DNA of 64,000 nucleotides from Sycobia sp. Sy_11 (GCA_018907035.1 JACCIC010000035.1:2134001-2198000), one strand, 5' to 3'. Counted from the stretch's first letter, positions 11,380-23,310 are shown. The notes: generated from the sequence alone by a model not told the origin. Made by a program: numbers and translations.

Positions 11380-11406
11380 GCGCGCGCGCGCGCGCTCGTG
11401 TGTGTG
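11380..11406. repeat. (CG)n followed by (GT)n
   Basis: Eight CG units then CTCGTGTGTGTGT; alternating purine-pyrimidine. Confidence 0.9.
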
Positions 11407-11924
11407 TACACATACGGCGAGGCGAGCGCATCTCTCAATTTCGATCTTCCAAAGACGGATGGCCCGGAAATTCATCAATTTTTATAGCCGAACCGGTGAC
11501 CGCGATATGCTACGTACAGTCGAGTTCCGCGTCGCGCGCGACGAGTTCGTGTCTGCAGCTCCGCAGTGCCGAGCGTCAGAAAATTCGGTGGGAGATTCCT
11601 GCAGAGAAGGTGCGCGCAAGACTATTTTACAGGGCTTCGGCGCCCGGCCGCAATGACTCCGCCGCCTTAGCGCCGCGCGAACGAGCCTCGAAAACTTTGT
11701 CCGGGGCGCACTCCGCGCCCCGACTCTTCAGAGCATTCGTCGATTGTCGCGCTGCTTATAAACGTCGGATCACGCGTCAAATCTCCGTCTTTTCGGAAAT
11801 TCAGCAGCCGTCGGCGCGCGAGGGCAACGAGTAAGGTGGGAGAAAGTAACGGACGGGGAGGAACGGCGACGATTTGGGATTCTTGGGCGAGCCCGTTCGC
11901 CGGCTAGTCGGAGAAAGTATATGG

Positions 11925-11928
<4 letters not shown>

Positions 11929-11972
<44 letters not shown>
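11929..11972. repeat. (TA)n microsatellite
   Basis: About 21 units. Confidence 0.95.
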
Positions 11973-11974
<2 letters not shown>

Positions 11975-13256
11975 CCGATGCGACCGAGACGACGGACGCG
12001 ACGCATCGCCGGGTACATTATAAATATACGAACGAGGGAGCCAGTAGTGAGAGAGACAGCGAGGCGGGAGGAAGAGGGGTGGGACTGCCTCGGCGAAAGG
12101 GCATCGTACCGGCGTACAATAAATGGAGAGAAAAAAAGGCGGGGGCTAACGCCCTTGCACGTGTATATATATGGGGGCCCGCCGCTCTTAACGAGCTCGA
12201 CATTTTACTCTCCTAGAGCAGCCTCCTCTTCCCCCTCCCCCACCACTCCCCTCCTCCGCGTCTCGCGCATAGAGCGCGCTCGCGGATTAAGTCTTTTATT
12301 GACACTTTTATTGGCCCGTAAAGATATGGACATTTTTATAAAAAAGTTCGCGCGCGCTCGCGACGCTGTTGGGCTTTTTCCTGCCTACACTATGGCGGCT
12401 ATATAATAGTCCCCACCCCCCTCTAACCCCCGCTTGTACGCGGCTCGTAAATCCTCTGATGCGCGGCCAATGTATATATAGTCAAGGAGAGGAGAGTAGT
12501 CTAGGCGGACGGTTGGAGGGTGGGGGCGGCAGTGAGAGAGCGTCGAGCGTACCTAAATCATACGTATAAATCCTGGGAAAATAAAAAGTAATTGAACATC
12601 TATCGAAATATTGCCAATGACGAGCCTGCCGGAGATTCGAGTCCGCTGTATACACATGTGCGTGTGTATAGATATGCGCGCGCACTCGTTGCAGCGGGGC
12701 ATATATAAATGTGTCTAGAAGCAGAAACAAAGAGCTCGCGATGCCCGGCAGGTTTCGCGCGTCGAGGCCGAGCCAAAGATGCGAGATCGACGAGTCGACG
12801 CGCGATCGGCGTGAATCCCGAAATTTAATCATCTCGCCCCTATAATACGTGCCTCGCTCTACAGGCGGGCGCGTGCCCTGTCGACGACGCAAATCCAGAC
12901 AATGGCGTCGTGCCTCGGGTTTCTCCGCGAACGCGCCACACCTGTGCCGCGACCATGGGCAACGAAAGGAACTGACTGGTCTTCGAGTATACCCGTACGT
13001 GTGCATGTACACGTATGTATCTGTGGAAAAGAATAACGCAAACAAGTCGGAAGGGTCGTCAAGCATTGGGAGGTGACGTTAACGATTCCTTCCGAACCGC
13101 CGTAAAATACGCGTTAACGACGCGATGCGCGTCGTTTAGAGAGACTCCGGGGGCGGCGAGCGAGCGGCGCAACTATACGTCGGGCTTCCCGCGAGTACGT
13201 GCGACGTATCTATGGGCTAACCGCGAGCTGAAACACACAAAGGACGAAAGAGGAAC

Positions 13257-13280
13257 AAAAAAAAAAAAAAAAAAAAAAAA
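13257..13280. repeat. Poly-A run
   Basis: Twenty-four consecutive A. Confidence 0.95.
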
Positions 13281-14049
13281 GAATAAAATTCGCTCCCTCC
13301 GCGGACTCCTCCTAATTGCCCGTTCGGCGCGGCGGCGTTTCACTGTAAATCAACTTTCGCCTCTTCGGCCTCCGCTCTGCCCCCACCCACAGCCCCTCGC
13401 GCGCCCGCCCCCCCCCTCCAGCCCCGAAGTATCCAAAATAGCCGGGTGTTAAACGCGGCTTGTTGCTCCTCGTCCAGGTTGTTTAAATCCTCCCCTCCCC
13501 CTTCCCCACCACCTACCCGTTGCCACCCTCGCATACGCTGCTCCGGTCCCCGCTGCCTCCCAACCGAAGCGAAATTCGCGCCGCGAGCCGTGCGCGCCGT
13601 TCTCCCGGCCCCCGCGAGAGGGGGCAAAAGAACAAAGCCGCGCTGGACCGTCGGGCGTGAAATTCGACAGGCGCGCGAAAAGAGGATCGAGCTTCGTGGG
13701 CAGCAGCGAGGACTCGGGGGAGGGGGGAGGGGAGAGGCGATAAATAGAGGAGAGAGAGTGCGACGGGAAGAGGGAGGGGAGAAAACAAGCTGCTCCGGGC
13801 GGGGCGGGAGTACGGCGGCCGCGATAGCGGCAGCGCCGAGTTGCAACGAGCGAGGCGCGACTCGTCGGGTTCAGCGACACTAAATAATTTATGGTAATTC
13901 ACTTGCTCTCCCTCTCTCGCCACCCCCCTCCCCCCTCTCGCTCTCGCGATGCTGCGGCTTCGTGCACCGCGGCCGGTAAGGACGCGGTTCGCACGGGCCG
14001 CGCCAGCGAACGCGCATCCGAGAGCTATATAGCGCGGCGCGCACCCGGA

Positions 14050-14092
14050 TAGATATAGATATAGATATATAATGGGGAGAGATCGGGTGAGA

Positions 14093-14130
<38 letters not shown>

Positions 14131-14136
14131 GAGAGG
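14050..14136. repeat. (AGATAT)n then (GA)n
   Basis: Three AGATAT units near 14050-14070 and a GA array at 14089-14136 with GTGA interruptions. Confidence 0.9.
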
Positions 14137-14340
14137 GGTAACTAGGAAGTCCCTATATATTCGACCGACAAGGCAGCACTTGCACGGGCAGAAGCGTTAC
14201 GGGGCTTTAAATTAAGCCGTACCGTGTTCTCCCCCCCCCTCTCACTATTACTTTCCTGTCTCCTCGCTTCCGCACTGCTACTGACGCTGCTGCTGCGGCT
14301 TCTACACTATATAGGAAAAGCCTTGTTTCGAGCAACTGCT

Positions 14341-15090
14341 AAAACACCGTGAACAACTCAATTCCGGCAGTCGAACTTTTTCCGGTGGAACAAAATTGTT
14401 ATTGCGAAAAAAAATTGATATTGCAAAATGGCCGATCATAATCGAATGACGTTCCGTAAAATATTTGCAAACAATTTTGAGGATTTTTCTAATAAAATTT
14501 CTGGACGGTGATGTCCATGAAATAATTGATTTTTAAAATAGAGAATTACATCCGCGAAATTATGATATATTTCTGAAGATTAAAGCTAACAACACGATAT
14601 ATTTTAGAGGGAAAAAAATCAGAGGTTTAAGAAAAACCGACCGATTCAAAAGAAAAATAGAGAAAAAACTGTAAAACTGTAAAAATTAAAAGTCGGTGAA
14701 ACAGGTTTTCTGGGAATGCAAAACTAATAAGGAAGCAAGATACTGAATAAGCATCAAAAGCATAATCATAATGCTGTATCTCCAAGAAAAATCTGAATTT
14801 CGTTGAATTTTTCTCAACGAAACGCAGCCTGTAAAATTTTTATTAATCGCTCGATACGGCCTATCCTGCAATTATGGAGGATGTACGAGCAGACGTTAAA
14901 AAAAAAACATACGATCATCAATATTTACCGTCACGTATTCAGTGGATTTGATATAGGCGAACTTTTGAGCAGTGCCGTTGATGGAAAAAATTTCCAAATC
15001 CGAGCACACGTCGTATGAAATTATAAAAAAGTGACGAACTTCTTTTCAATGATTTATATTTCATCTAAGGTCTTTTCCACCAACCACTGG
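14341..15090. other. AT-rich block, nothing recognised
   Basis: Non-repetitive AT-rich sequence; the 71-codon frame at 14803-15018 (+) shows no family resemblance. Confidence 0.65.
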
Positions 15091-15522
15091 CTTGGCTCAA
15101 AATTCCTTGCCCTGTTAAAAACCCTGCGGGTGTGAGGGCGGGAGGGGGGGGCGGAGGAGATAAAAGCGCGAACGAAGGTAGGGCGCGCGCGTATTTGCGG
15201 CGCTTGAGGCGCGGGACTCGAGGGCAGCGGGAGAGATTAGAAACGCGGTGCGCCAATGATCGCTTCTAATTAGAGGTCGGGTAAGGGGGCAGGAGGCACG
15301 GGCGCCCGCCTTGCGGCCCAGCATTCGTCGTAAAAAGCCATCGCTCGTGCGTCAATGATGATTAAACGCTCTTTTTTTTCTAAAGCGCGTAACTGTTTTT
15401 TTATATTGTAGGTCTACTCCCCTCACCCGACCGCCACTCTTTTCGTATCCACCTCTCGCCGTCCCACAATCGCATGGAAATGCAAGCGTATATATATAAG
15501 TATATATCATATATATTACACG

Positions 15523-15523
<1 letters not shown>

Positions 15524-15597
<74 letters not shown>

Positions 15598-15602
15598 ATC
15601 TC
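15524..15602. repeat. Long (CT)n microsatellite
   Basis: The longest CT array here, about 33 units, ending in TATCTC units. Confidence 0.97.
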
Positions 15603-15796
15603 TGTAACGCTCCCTCTATTCTTCCTATGGGCGAATGAACTTTTTATGCGGCTAATGATAAGCGTTGGCGTAATTGGGGAGTGTTGCGCAGAATTCTTGA
15701 GCGTCGAGTACCGATGCTTACGGGATTTTCTCATTCCGCATATTTTACAGCTGAATGCTATATATATACGAATGCGAATATTATGTTAAATACGGC

Positions 15797-15798
<2 letters not shown>

Positions 15799-15847
<49 letters not shown>
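15799..15847. repeat. (TA)n microsatellite
   Basis: About 23 units bounded by GCATGT and ACATGC, so the array is also palindromic with its flanks. Confidence 0.95.
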
Positions 15848-15848
<1 letters not shown>

Positions 15849-16166
15849 GCACCTTTTTGGGATAGAAATTAGCCGTGGCAGAGAGGGGGAGGGGTAATTC
15901 TATCGCTATTATATGTCCCCGGCATTGTTGCTCAAATTCTGCTTTGTTATGCATGCGGTCGAACTCCCACCGCCTCACCTCTCCTATCTACATTAAACAC
16001 ATGTATAATACCGCAGTAGTTCTGCGTCTCTATCATTTTTTTTTCTTTTTTTTTTATTATCGACCGTACAGTAATAGGGTGGGCGCGCAGATATTTGAGC
16101 TCTCCGCAAACTAGTTATGCGAAGTTAATGAATCTGGCTAATGAAGTCATTCATCAAATTCAATTA

Positions 16167-16167
16167 A

Positions 16168-16196
<29 letters not shown>
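16167..16196. repeat. (TA)n microsatellite
   Basis: About 13 units. Confidence 0.95.
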
Positions 16197-16198
<2 letters not shown>

Positions 16199-16423
16199 CG
16201 GTCGGAACTAATACGTTTCGATTTGCCGCCAGTCCTGCGAGCTATGCCGTTTGCGGGAGCGCGCGCAGGGACTATTAGTAATTTTAATTAGCCACAGGCA
16301 TGATATTATACATTTAAAGCAAAAAGAGGCCGGCCGCGCAAGTTTCGAACAAGTTTTATCAAATGCATCCAATCTCTTAGATATATTATAAACTCGTATC
16401 ATCCAGCTCACGTGTACGTGTGT

Positions 16424-16444
16424 GTATATATATATATATATATA
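16424..16444. repeat. (TA)n microsatellite
   Basis: Ten units after GTGTGTG. Confidence 0.9.
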
Positions 16445-16597
16445 CCATCGAGCTAACCAAGCAATCAAGTATACAGAAAACTTTTACACGCTCTGCAATG
16501 CGCCAATGCTAAACTACACTATCCTTGACATCACCTCGTCGCTGTTCCGCGGCTTAAATTTATATACTTCAACATTTATGTACACGCAAACACAATA

Positions 16598-16627
16598 TAC
16601 ACGCGCGCGCGCGCGCGCGCACACACA
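16598..16627. repeat. (CG)n flanked by (CA)n
   Basis: Nine or more CG units between ACAC sequences; alternating purine-pyrimidine for about 30 bp. Confidence 0.95.
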
Positions 16628-16894
16628 GTAATCTGCATATATAGTCGGAATTTTGGGGGCGGGGGGGAAGGAAAACGACCCATAAAGCCGGACACGCCCG
16701 AGAATTACGATTCGTCTCGGCAGCAGGGCAATGAAAACGCGAGCGCGGGGCAAAATCGCCCGGTCTCGTTAAATCGATCCCCGCTGGCGCGTCGGCCGCG
16801 ACCGCGCGCGCATAGAGTGCACAGAGCGCGAGCAATCTCAGCCAAGATCGCGGTAATCTCCCCCCACCCCACCCCCCCTTTCCCTCTCTCGACT

Positions 16895-16912
16895 ACACTT
16901 ACCTTGCACTAA
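16895..16912 (-). other. Isolated consensus donor-like site, minus strand
   Basis: On the minus strand the sequence reads CAAG|GTAAGTG, with the junction between 16903 and 16902. This is a near-perfect 5' splice site next to a G-rich intron-like start. A minus-strand non-coding transcript beginning in the CpG-rich block at 16,900-17,150 is possible, but nothing else supports it. Confidence 0.15.
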
Positions 16913-17224
16913 TCAGTCCGGCATTGTCCCCCTCCCGCGTTCGGGAAGCACACGGTGCCGGAGCGATTTGCCGATGTGTATGCAGATGTGCGCGTACGCG
17001 TGCGTATTATGGAGCGCGAGAGACATCCGGCGGCGGGCGGCGTGGGGCGCTGCGCGGCGCATCGGCTAATATACATCGAGGGAGCAGCTACGGAGCAATA
17101 GACAAACAGCGAGTGCAAGCGCGTGCGTACGCTCGAGTGTTTGAATAGCAGCGCGAATTTACGCTCTTTCAACGATATAAATCTAAATGCCATGCGTATA
17201 CGTGTAGCGATGCCTACGTATGTG

Positions 17225-17229
<5 letters not shown>

Positions 17230-17276
<47 letters not shown>
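17230..17276. repeat. (TA)n microsatellite
   Basis: About 23 units after TGTGTATGTG. Confidence 0.95.
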
Positions 17277-17282
<6 letters not shown>

Positions 17283-17367
17283 ATAGTGACGGTAAATTAC
17301 GTCTGCTTCTTTTACTGCTTCCTCGATACATTTCGCTTATAATTGATATAAGCTAAATATAAATATC

Positions 17368-17370
<3 letters not shown>

Positions 17371-17421
<51 letters not shown>
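17371..17421. repeat. (TA)n microsatellite
   Basis: About 25 perfect units. Confidence 0.95.
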
Positions 17422-17422
<1 letters not shown>

Positions 17423-17440
17423 CTATCCTGCTATCACGGC

Positions 17441-19340
17441 AAAAACATTATACGCGTATGTAACGCAAGCTTTATTACCATTTAATACCTTTTAATTTTT
17501 TTTAAATTACAACTGTAACGTTAATTTATTGTTAGATTCTGTTTCTTCGGAATTGAATAATTAATAGTTAATGATGATTCGTCTACTGAATATTATTGGC
17601 TAAACGTAACAATTGTTGAGAATTGTCGTTTCGACGCATGAGAAGAACGTTAGCACGCGATTTAAATTTTCGAACAATGGAGTCCCAAATAGAACAAAAT
17701 TTAGATTCCGATATTTAAGGTATCCTCTATTGACAATTTCGGTTTACGTGGCAATAATATCTGACAGCGATAAACCACGCATTATGACCGAGGATCGGGG
17801 GTATTTTGCAAAACTAACGCAAGGAGATGCGTCATCATTATTCGCGACGCTCGTCATACACACGTAGCCCCCGCTCGTAAAATACATTTCGCGATGTCCT
17901 CTGTATAAAAAAAAAAAAAATGCGACGCGGCTCTTGTTAAAATCGCCTCACCCCCCCCCCACCACCACCCACTATACGCTCGTAACGAGCTGCTTTGTAA
18001 AAATTATTAAATCGAATAGCGGTCGCGTTGGGATTTTTTTGCACGGAAACATTAGCTTGGATTTTATATCGCAGGCTGAGCCGCTATACGCTTGGGGAAT
18101 CGTGTTACACTGATTTAGAAGAAGAAAAAGTAGGAATTCTATACGTATAAGGCAGTGCTCGAGATTGCCTCGCACTATGAAAAATCCGCGGTTTTAACGT
18201 TATTACGCAGCCCAATGGCCCAACTCGTCGAAAATTGCAATTGGGATCGTTTATTCCTCAAACAATTTGAGTTAAAATCTCGTTCACCAAAGTTGGACTT
18301 TATTGTAATCATTTTGTTTTGTAAGTAAACGTTAAGGAGGATGAATAAACTGCAAATGTTTCACTATTGAATCCAGCAGAAGTATAAAAATTAAATTATT
18401 CAGAAATTATGTAACTGAAAATGAATGCAGATTTTAAGAGATCGTTCGAGATTACGGGAGAGCTTCCTCCTTATAGAAATGTCGTAGAAACTAGTTAATG
18501 GCTTAAAACCGTCCGCTAATCTCCGAGACTCGAATTTTTTCCCACGAATATATTACTTTCGGAATTAATCAGTAGCATCCATTAACGTGAATTTATCTGT
18601 CTTTCTGTTTCAGGTGAGTCGAAAAGCTTTTTGTATGCGGCCAACCAAATTACTACGGGAAAGCGTGAGTCACGATAAAATTAGTTTATATAATGGGACG
18701 AAAATTAAAATGAATTTGAGGCGTCGGGCGAAATTTCAGAATTCGCAATAAATTTCACGGGTCGATTGATGACAAAAAAAAAATAATTATTAAATGCGCT
18801 GTGAAATTTTGATATATTTGTAATTATTTAATCTAGAGAAGCGACGATTTATTGCAAACAATATATCGAAGTTTATATTGATAACGATCCAAATGATGTA
18901 AATAATTCATATAAATAACAAATTTAATTTTTGCGAGAGATTCAAATAAAACTTGATTGAAATAAAATGAGATGAAATAAATTGAGATGAATTGAAATAA
19001 AATTTTTTAATTTAGTATTTGAAAAATTCGAAACTTTTTTCAAGCGTTCGACATGTGTAACCATCCATTCATGATCGTTTTCTTATTTACTTCCGGCTGC
19101 TTTAAGTCTTTCTTCATAAAATTTTCACATAAATGTTAACGAAATTTCTCTGATCTTCTATAAAACTTAGAATACTTTATAAATATTCGTAAGTATTTCA
19201 CTTTAATAGAATGACATTTCAATGGAAATTCACAAAATTCCATTGAATCAAGTAAAACTTTTGAACATAAGAATTCTTTGGACATGTGTATATATGCAAT
19301 GGCATCATAATTTGCCAATGAAATTTGCAATGCCAATGCT
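17441..19340. other. AT-rich block containing the ratchet-like site
   Basis: Microsatellite-free apart from short A runs. About 18951-19010 is a degenerate repeat of GAAATAAAAT/GATGAAATAA-like units. The short frame at 17613-17867 has no recognisable domain. Confidence 0.65.
18577..18622 (+). promoter_or_regulatory. Candidate recursive splice site (ratchet point)
   Basis: A 3' splice site is fused directly to a 5' splice site. A branch-point-like ATTAAC lies at 18581-18586 with its A about 28 nt upstream of the acceptor. A T/C-rich tract runs to CAG at 18611-18613, and the next bases, 18614-18619, are GTGAGT. In insects this arrangement (pyrimidine tract, CAG, then GTRAGT with no exon between) marks recursive splicing inside very long introns: the spliceosome joins the upstream exon here and regenerates a donor that is then used for the next segment. 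The site sits in an AT-rich, microsatellite-poor block. A chance match is possible, but branch point, tract and both dinucleotides are all in register. Without RNA data it remains a prediction. Confidence 0.6.
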
Positions 19341-19387
19341 ATAATCGTGTGTGGCGACTGCGTTGGGGGACGTGAGGGGGACACATC

Positions 19388-19391
<4 letters not shown>

Positions 19392-19436
<45 letters not shown>
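19392..19436. repeat. (TA)n microsatellite
   Basis: About 22 units, flanked by ACA and TGT. Confidence 0.95.
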
Positions 19437-19439
<3 letters not shown>

Positions 19440-19516
19440 AAATAGACGCGGAAAACCCGATGCATCGGCAGCCTCTGCACCGCGTGTACACATCGAGCCG
19501 CCTATCCACATAAATA

Positions 19517-19533
19517 CGCGCGCGCGCGCGCGC
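19517..19533. repeat. (CG)n tract
   Basis: Eight perfect CG units. Confidence 0.95.
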
Positions 19534-19777
19534 AGCTCCCGCTCCGCCGACGCTTCGTACTCGTCTCCGCCATTCATTCGGATCTGCCGTAAACGCGCCC
19601 CGTTACGCAACCGATCGCATCAAAGACAGGCAGCCGCGATTTCCTTGGCGCCCCCGCCCCCTCGCCCGCCGCCCTCCTCGGCCTATCGGTCCCCGTCCAT
19701 CTTCATTTCTCCGTACATAGAGGCCAGCCGCGGCGCGTGCATCTCGGGCCCGATCGATGATTCCCGCAAGCCCCATT

Positions 19778-19800
19778 GGCGGCGGCGGCGGCGGCAGCGG
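19778..19800. repeat. (GGC)n trinucleotide repeat
   Basis: Six or seven GGC units ending in AGCGG. Confidence 0.9.
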
Positions 19801-19987
19801 TACATGCGAGGCACGAGGCCCCGGCGGTTGTTACTCAAGATCGTATTAGCACTGCGCGCTGCCGCTTTTGCGGCGCTCCGATGGTCTACATTTTCTCGTC
19901 ACCTCACCACCCCCCCCCCTACTCGCCGGCAATCCCGCCGCGCGTGGACTCGGGCAGCGCGGCGAGGTGTACATTTATATATATATG

Positions 19988-20012
19988 CGTGTGTGTGTGT
20001 GTGTGTGTGTGT
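19988..20012. repeat. (GT)n microsatellite
   Basis: About 12 units. Confidence 0.95.
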
Positions 20013-20414
20013 AACTATGCGCGCGTCTGCGTTTCCAGCGGGGGGGACGCGCGATCGCGCGCCGCCGAGAAAAATCCATGCCGACTAGCGGTCGCGCGGT
20101 CCGTTGCCAGCGGCCCGACTTCCAGAGACGACAGCGAGGCGGACCCGAGGCATCGGATCTCTCGCGATCGCGAGCGCCCGCCGCCGCCGCACGCCGCGGC
20201 TCGTCTCGGAATCGCTCCGCGATAAGCCGCGCGCCGCCGTGTACAATGCGCGTCGCACGTCGGAGACCACCATCGATAGATCGTAGATAGCGATAGATAT
20301 TGATAGCGCGGACGGGGGAGGAGGAAAACTACAATATGATACTCTGGTTGAAAAGTTATGATATCGTCGGCCGCCTTCTCGCAAGTGTTTATCAGTCGGC
20401 TCGACTTTTATCTC

Positions 20415-20418
<4 letters not shown>

Positions 20419-20466
<48 letters not shown>

Positions 20467-20470
20467 TATA
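20419..20470. repeat. (TA)n microsatellite
   Basis: About 21 units then CATATATATACACA. Confidence 0.95.
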
Positions 20471-20695
20471 CACAATATACATACATACACGAGACGAGCA
20501 CTGGATGTTGCACCTGGTCCCGCGTGCAATTACGTAATTTTATTGGCATCACGGCGGGAGAGTATATATGCTATACGGATTCCCCGTTGACGTTGCAAGC
20601 ACCAATCCTCCCTCCCCTTTGCCCCGCGTTCGGCTGCGCTGCGCGCACTTCGAGGTACATCGACCGAGTGGCAATTGCTGCGTCCGCAGTCGTTT

Positions 20696-20720
20696 CTCTC
20701 TCTCTCTCTCTCTCTCTCTT
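20696..20720. repeat. (CT)n microsatellite
   Basis: Twelve units. Confidence 0.95.
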
Positions 20721-20816
20721 TCTTATTGGTTGGCCTCCGCCTGAATCATCCTAGCAGAACGCTTCACGATCCTCCACGTCAAATTTATCAAATTGCTACA
20801 GCTCATCCTTCGGCAA

Positions 20817-20822
<6 letters not shown>

Positions 20823-20864
<42 letters not shown>
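20823..20864. repeat. (TA)n microsatellite
   Basis: About 21 units. Confidence 0.95.
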
Positions 20865-20866
<2 letters not shown>

Positions 20867-21129
20867 AAAATATTTCTGCGAGCCCCAGTCTTAACTTTCT
20901 ACTATGTGCTCGGTGGAACGTCGTAACTTCAATTTACAAATAGCCGATTTCTTGAACCAACGGCGGCGACAACGTACCATTAGTACTCTATAATAAAACT
21001 TTCAACTGTGTATTTTTGGTATGATTTTTACGGCGGATCAAAGAAATTAATAAGACTTTGCACATGAATCTAATGTCTGTTTATTAGATGAAATCTTATC
21101 ACGAATCTAGAATGGAATGATCCTACTGA

Positions 21130-21170
21130 TTATTTACGTGTAAAGAAATTATTATTTACGTAAAAGAAAA
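21130..21170. repeat. Tandem duplication of about 20 bp
   Basis: TTATTTACGTGTAAAGAAA (21130-21148) is followed by a near copy at 21152-21170 that lacks one GT. Two units only. Confidence 0.7.
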
Positions 21171-21796
21171 GTTTTGGACCTCACCGACATCGATCTTCTG
21201 GAATGCTTTAGGTACGCCTTTATTATAACGAATCCATTATCAAGAGAAATATAAATAATATTAATATAAATAAATTTTCTATTTCATGTATGGCAAAGAG
21301 AGTTGCTCGTACAAAGAAGATATAAATGTAGTTAGCGAGTCGATTGAATTCAAATAAATTTGAGGCAAACGAAACAAAAAGTGGCCCAAGAAAATCGCTA
21401 TGTAACGGGCACAAGGAATTTCCGATCAGCAGATCGTAGAGGAGGAAAAGTGGGGTTTACGCGGGCTCACGGGTCAGCGAACGGAAGCCCTCCCTCTCGT
21501 TCTCCCGCCGTCTTATCGAAATCGCCCGGCTGTTCGGTCAGAAATTTTTGTCGCGAAAGCATTTCCGTAGCTGACTGATCGGCGGGGAGTAACCCGTCCC
21601 ACCAGCTTTTAATTTTCCGCTATGGCCCAGCGTGTGTGTGTGTGTGTGTTTTTAATGTGTAACGTATAATGAATCCGATTCGCCCCGTACGCCTCGGGCC
21701 AACGTAATACGGACAGCTCGCCTTACGAATGCCGAAGGTTCCGGTTCTGATTCATTGTCACGGCATATATCTATAGACGCCGGTGCCTCTGTCCTC

Positions 21797-21800
<4 letters not shown>

Positions 21801-21839
<39 letters not shown>
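21801..21839. repeat. (CT)n microsatellite
   Basis: About 19 units. Confidence 0.95.
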
Positions 21840-21844
<5 letters not shown>

Positions 21845-21978
21845 CCCATCCCACTACAACTATTATTATGTATACGTAGCTCCTACAACTGTCCCCTGTG
21901 GGCGGAGAGACGCACATTCGCATGGGTTAATGCGTGCGCATATCTTTGCCAGCGGAGGCGTACCTACATAACGTTTAT

Positions 21979-22020
21979 ACACACGCACACACACACACAC
22001 ACACACACGCGCGCGCACGC
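21979..22020. repeat. (CA)n-(CG)n compound
   Basis: CA array passing into CGCGCGCACGC. Confidence 0.9.
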
Positions 22021-22762
22021 GGAGGGGATTATAAATATCTCATAATACACGCGGCGAGATCGTAAAACAGAGGCAGAATCCCCCGTCCCGTTAGTTCGTG
22101 GATATTATACACGTATATGTATATGTATATCCCATAACCTCGCTGATGCGGCCGATGTCGAATTTTTCTCACCTCGAGCCAAAATAGCGCAACGAGTGTA
22201 AAGTATGCATCGTCTAACCGACGCAGCGGTGACTAGCAAGGCTGCTTCCCCCCCCCCCCACCCCCGCGCGATATTCGCGCAGTCATAGCGCTCGTAACTA
22301 TATAATCGTCGTAATTAGTGCCTGGCTCGCGCGAGATTTCGCGAGCGAGAGCGGGCGACAGGATACGGGAGTGTAGAAGGCGATACGGATGACGAAGAAT
22401 TTGGCCTGAAGCTTTCTTTCTTGCTTGCAGTGCGCGCGTTTCGATGGAAAACGAATTCTTTCCGGGACGTCGATAGAGACGCGGAGCGGCCAGCGTTACG
22501 TTGAGAAGGTGGATCGTGCGTCAGGTGCTGCATAAAGGAGATTTAGCGGAGTCCATGCGCCCTATTCGCATTTCCCGGAACGCTGGATCGCGCCGCCAGG
22601 GCCATCGGGGCCATTTCATTCAAAGCGTTACGGCCGATACGTTATCGTCTTACCCGGCCGCGGTTGCGTGCGAGCCGGAGCGTGATTTTCTTCCTCTCCC
22701 CCACCCCCTGACCCTCTCCCACGGGTGCTTTATACGCCGCAAGAGGATGACTGGCCCCCTTC

Positions 22763-22769
22763 GGAGAGT

Positions 22770-22806
<37 letters not shown>

Positions 22807-22807
22807 C
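22763..22807. repeat. (GA)n microsatellite
   Basis: GA array with one T interruption. Confidence 0.95.
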
Positions 22808-23039
22808 GAGGAAGCTTCATAAATAGCCTGCTAGGGTCGTTTGGCTCCCCCTCCTCACACTCCCCTCCCCCCACACGCTGAAGCTATTGAGGGGTTTATC
22901 TTATCGGCAAAGGTGTTACCGCCAGCACCAGATGAGCCCTTGCGCGTACTTGTCGGACACGGCGAGAGTCGCCGCATTTAGACGAGGAGCCCCGGAGCTA
23001 AGCTCGTGTGGTTAATGTAATTGTACTTCTTCTCCCTCC

Positions 23040-23117
23040 GCTTTCGTCTTCTTCGTCTTTTTCTTCTTCTTCTTCTTTTGCTGCTGCTGCTTCTTCTTCT
23101 TCTTCCTCTTCTTCTCT
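23040..23117. repeat. (TTC)n with internal (CTG)n
   Basis: TTC/CTT units interrupted by four TGC/CTG units; the complement reads as Glu/Lys/Ala-rich low complexity in one frame. Confidence 0.95.
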
Positions 23118-23245
23118 TTGAGCGATACTTTCTCGTTCCGCCACGTCGCAGGCGCGTCGGGCTTGTTTCTTCCGATGTGATCGAGTTCTTCTGTGATTAG
23201 CCATTGAAAATCAATCCGGTTTTTTTTCTCAACCTTATACCATTG

Positions 23246-23310
23246 TTTTAAATTTTTGCTTTTTTTTCAGGCCAATTTAGATTTGTTTCAGGTGTTGCTC
23301 GGTAAAGTTA
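23246..23310 (+). other. Strong acceptor-like tract with no clear exon
   Basis: A T-rich tract ends in CAG at 23268-23270, and a second GTTTCAG ends at 23291 followed by GTGTTG, a poor donor. No open coding frame follows. It may be a decoy acceptor or part of a degraded ratchet-like site. Confidence 0.15.

Larger units (their letters stand above)
11291..14340. other. CpG-rich block with alternating strand asymmetry
   Basis: No gene is recognised. About 13340-13530 is pyrimidine-rich on +, 13680-13795 is purine-rich, and 13900-13950 is pyrimidine-rich again. AGATAT units lie near 14050-14070. It could include a CpG-rich promoter, but no core-promoter signal is convincing. Confidence 0.6.
15091..17440. 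other. Mixed block with long CT, TA and CG tracts
   Basis: No gene is recognised. It contains an unusually long CT array near 15524-15600, TAAT-type motifs near 16273-16291 and the minus-strand donor-like site near 16902. Confidence 0.65.
19341..20930. other. CpG-rich block with GGC repeats
   Basis: Includes GGC trinucleotide repeats near 19778-19800, (CG)n, (GT)n, CT and TA arrays. The 245-codon frame on + (19351-20088) begins in a (TA)n array and has no domain resemblance. Confidence 0.65.

Noticed and set aside
19351..20088. 245-codon + frame
   Set aside because: Starts in a TA array and crosses CG, GGC and GT repeats; Arg/Pro/Ser-rich composition is typical of chance frames in GC-rich DNA.
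23040..23117. CTT/CTG-rich stretch considered as a coding Glu/Lys/Ala repeat
   Set aside because: No start, splice or domain context; best explained as a trinucleotide microsatellite.
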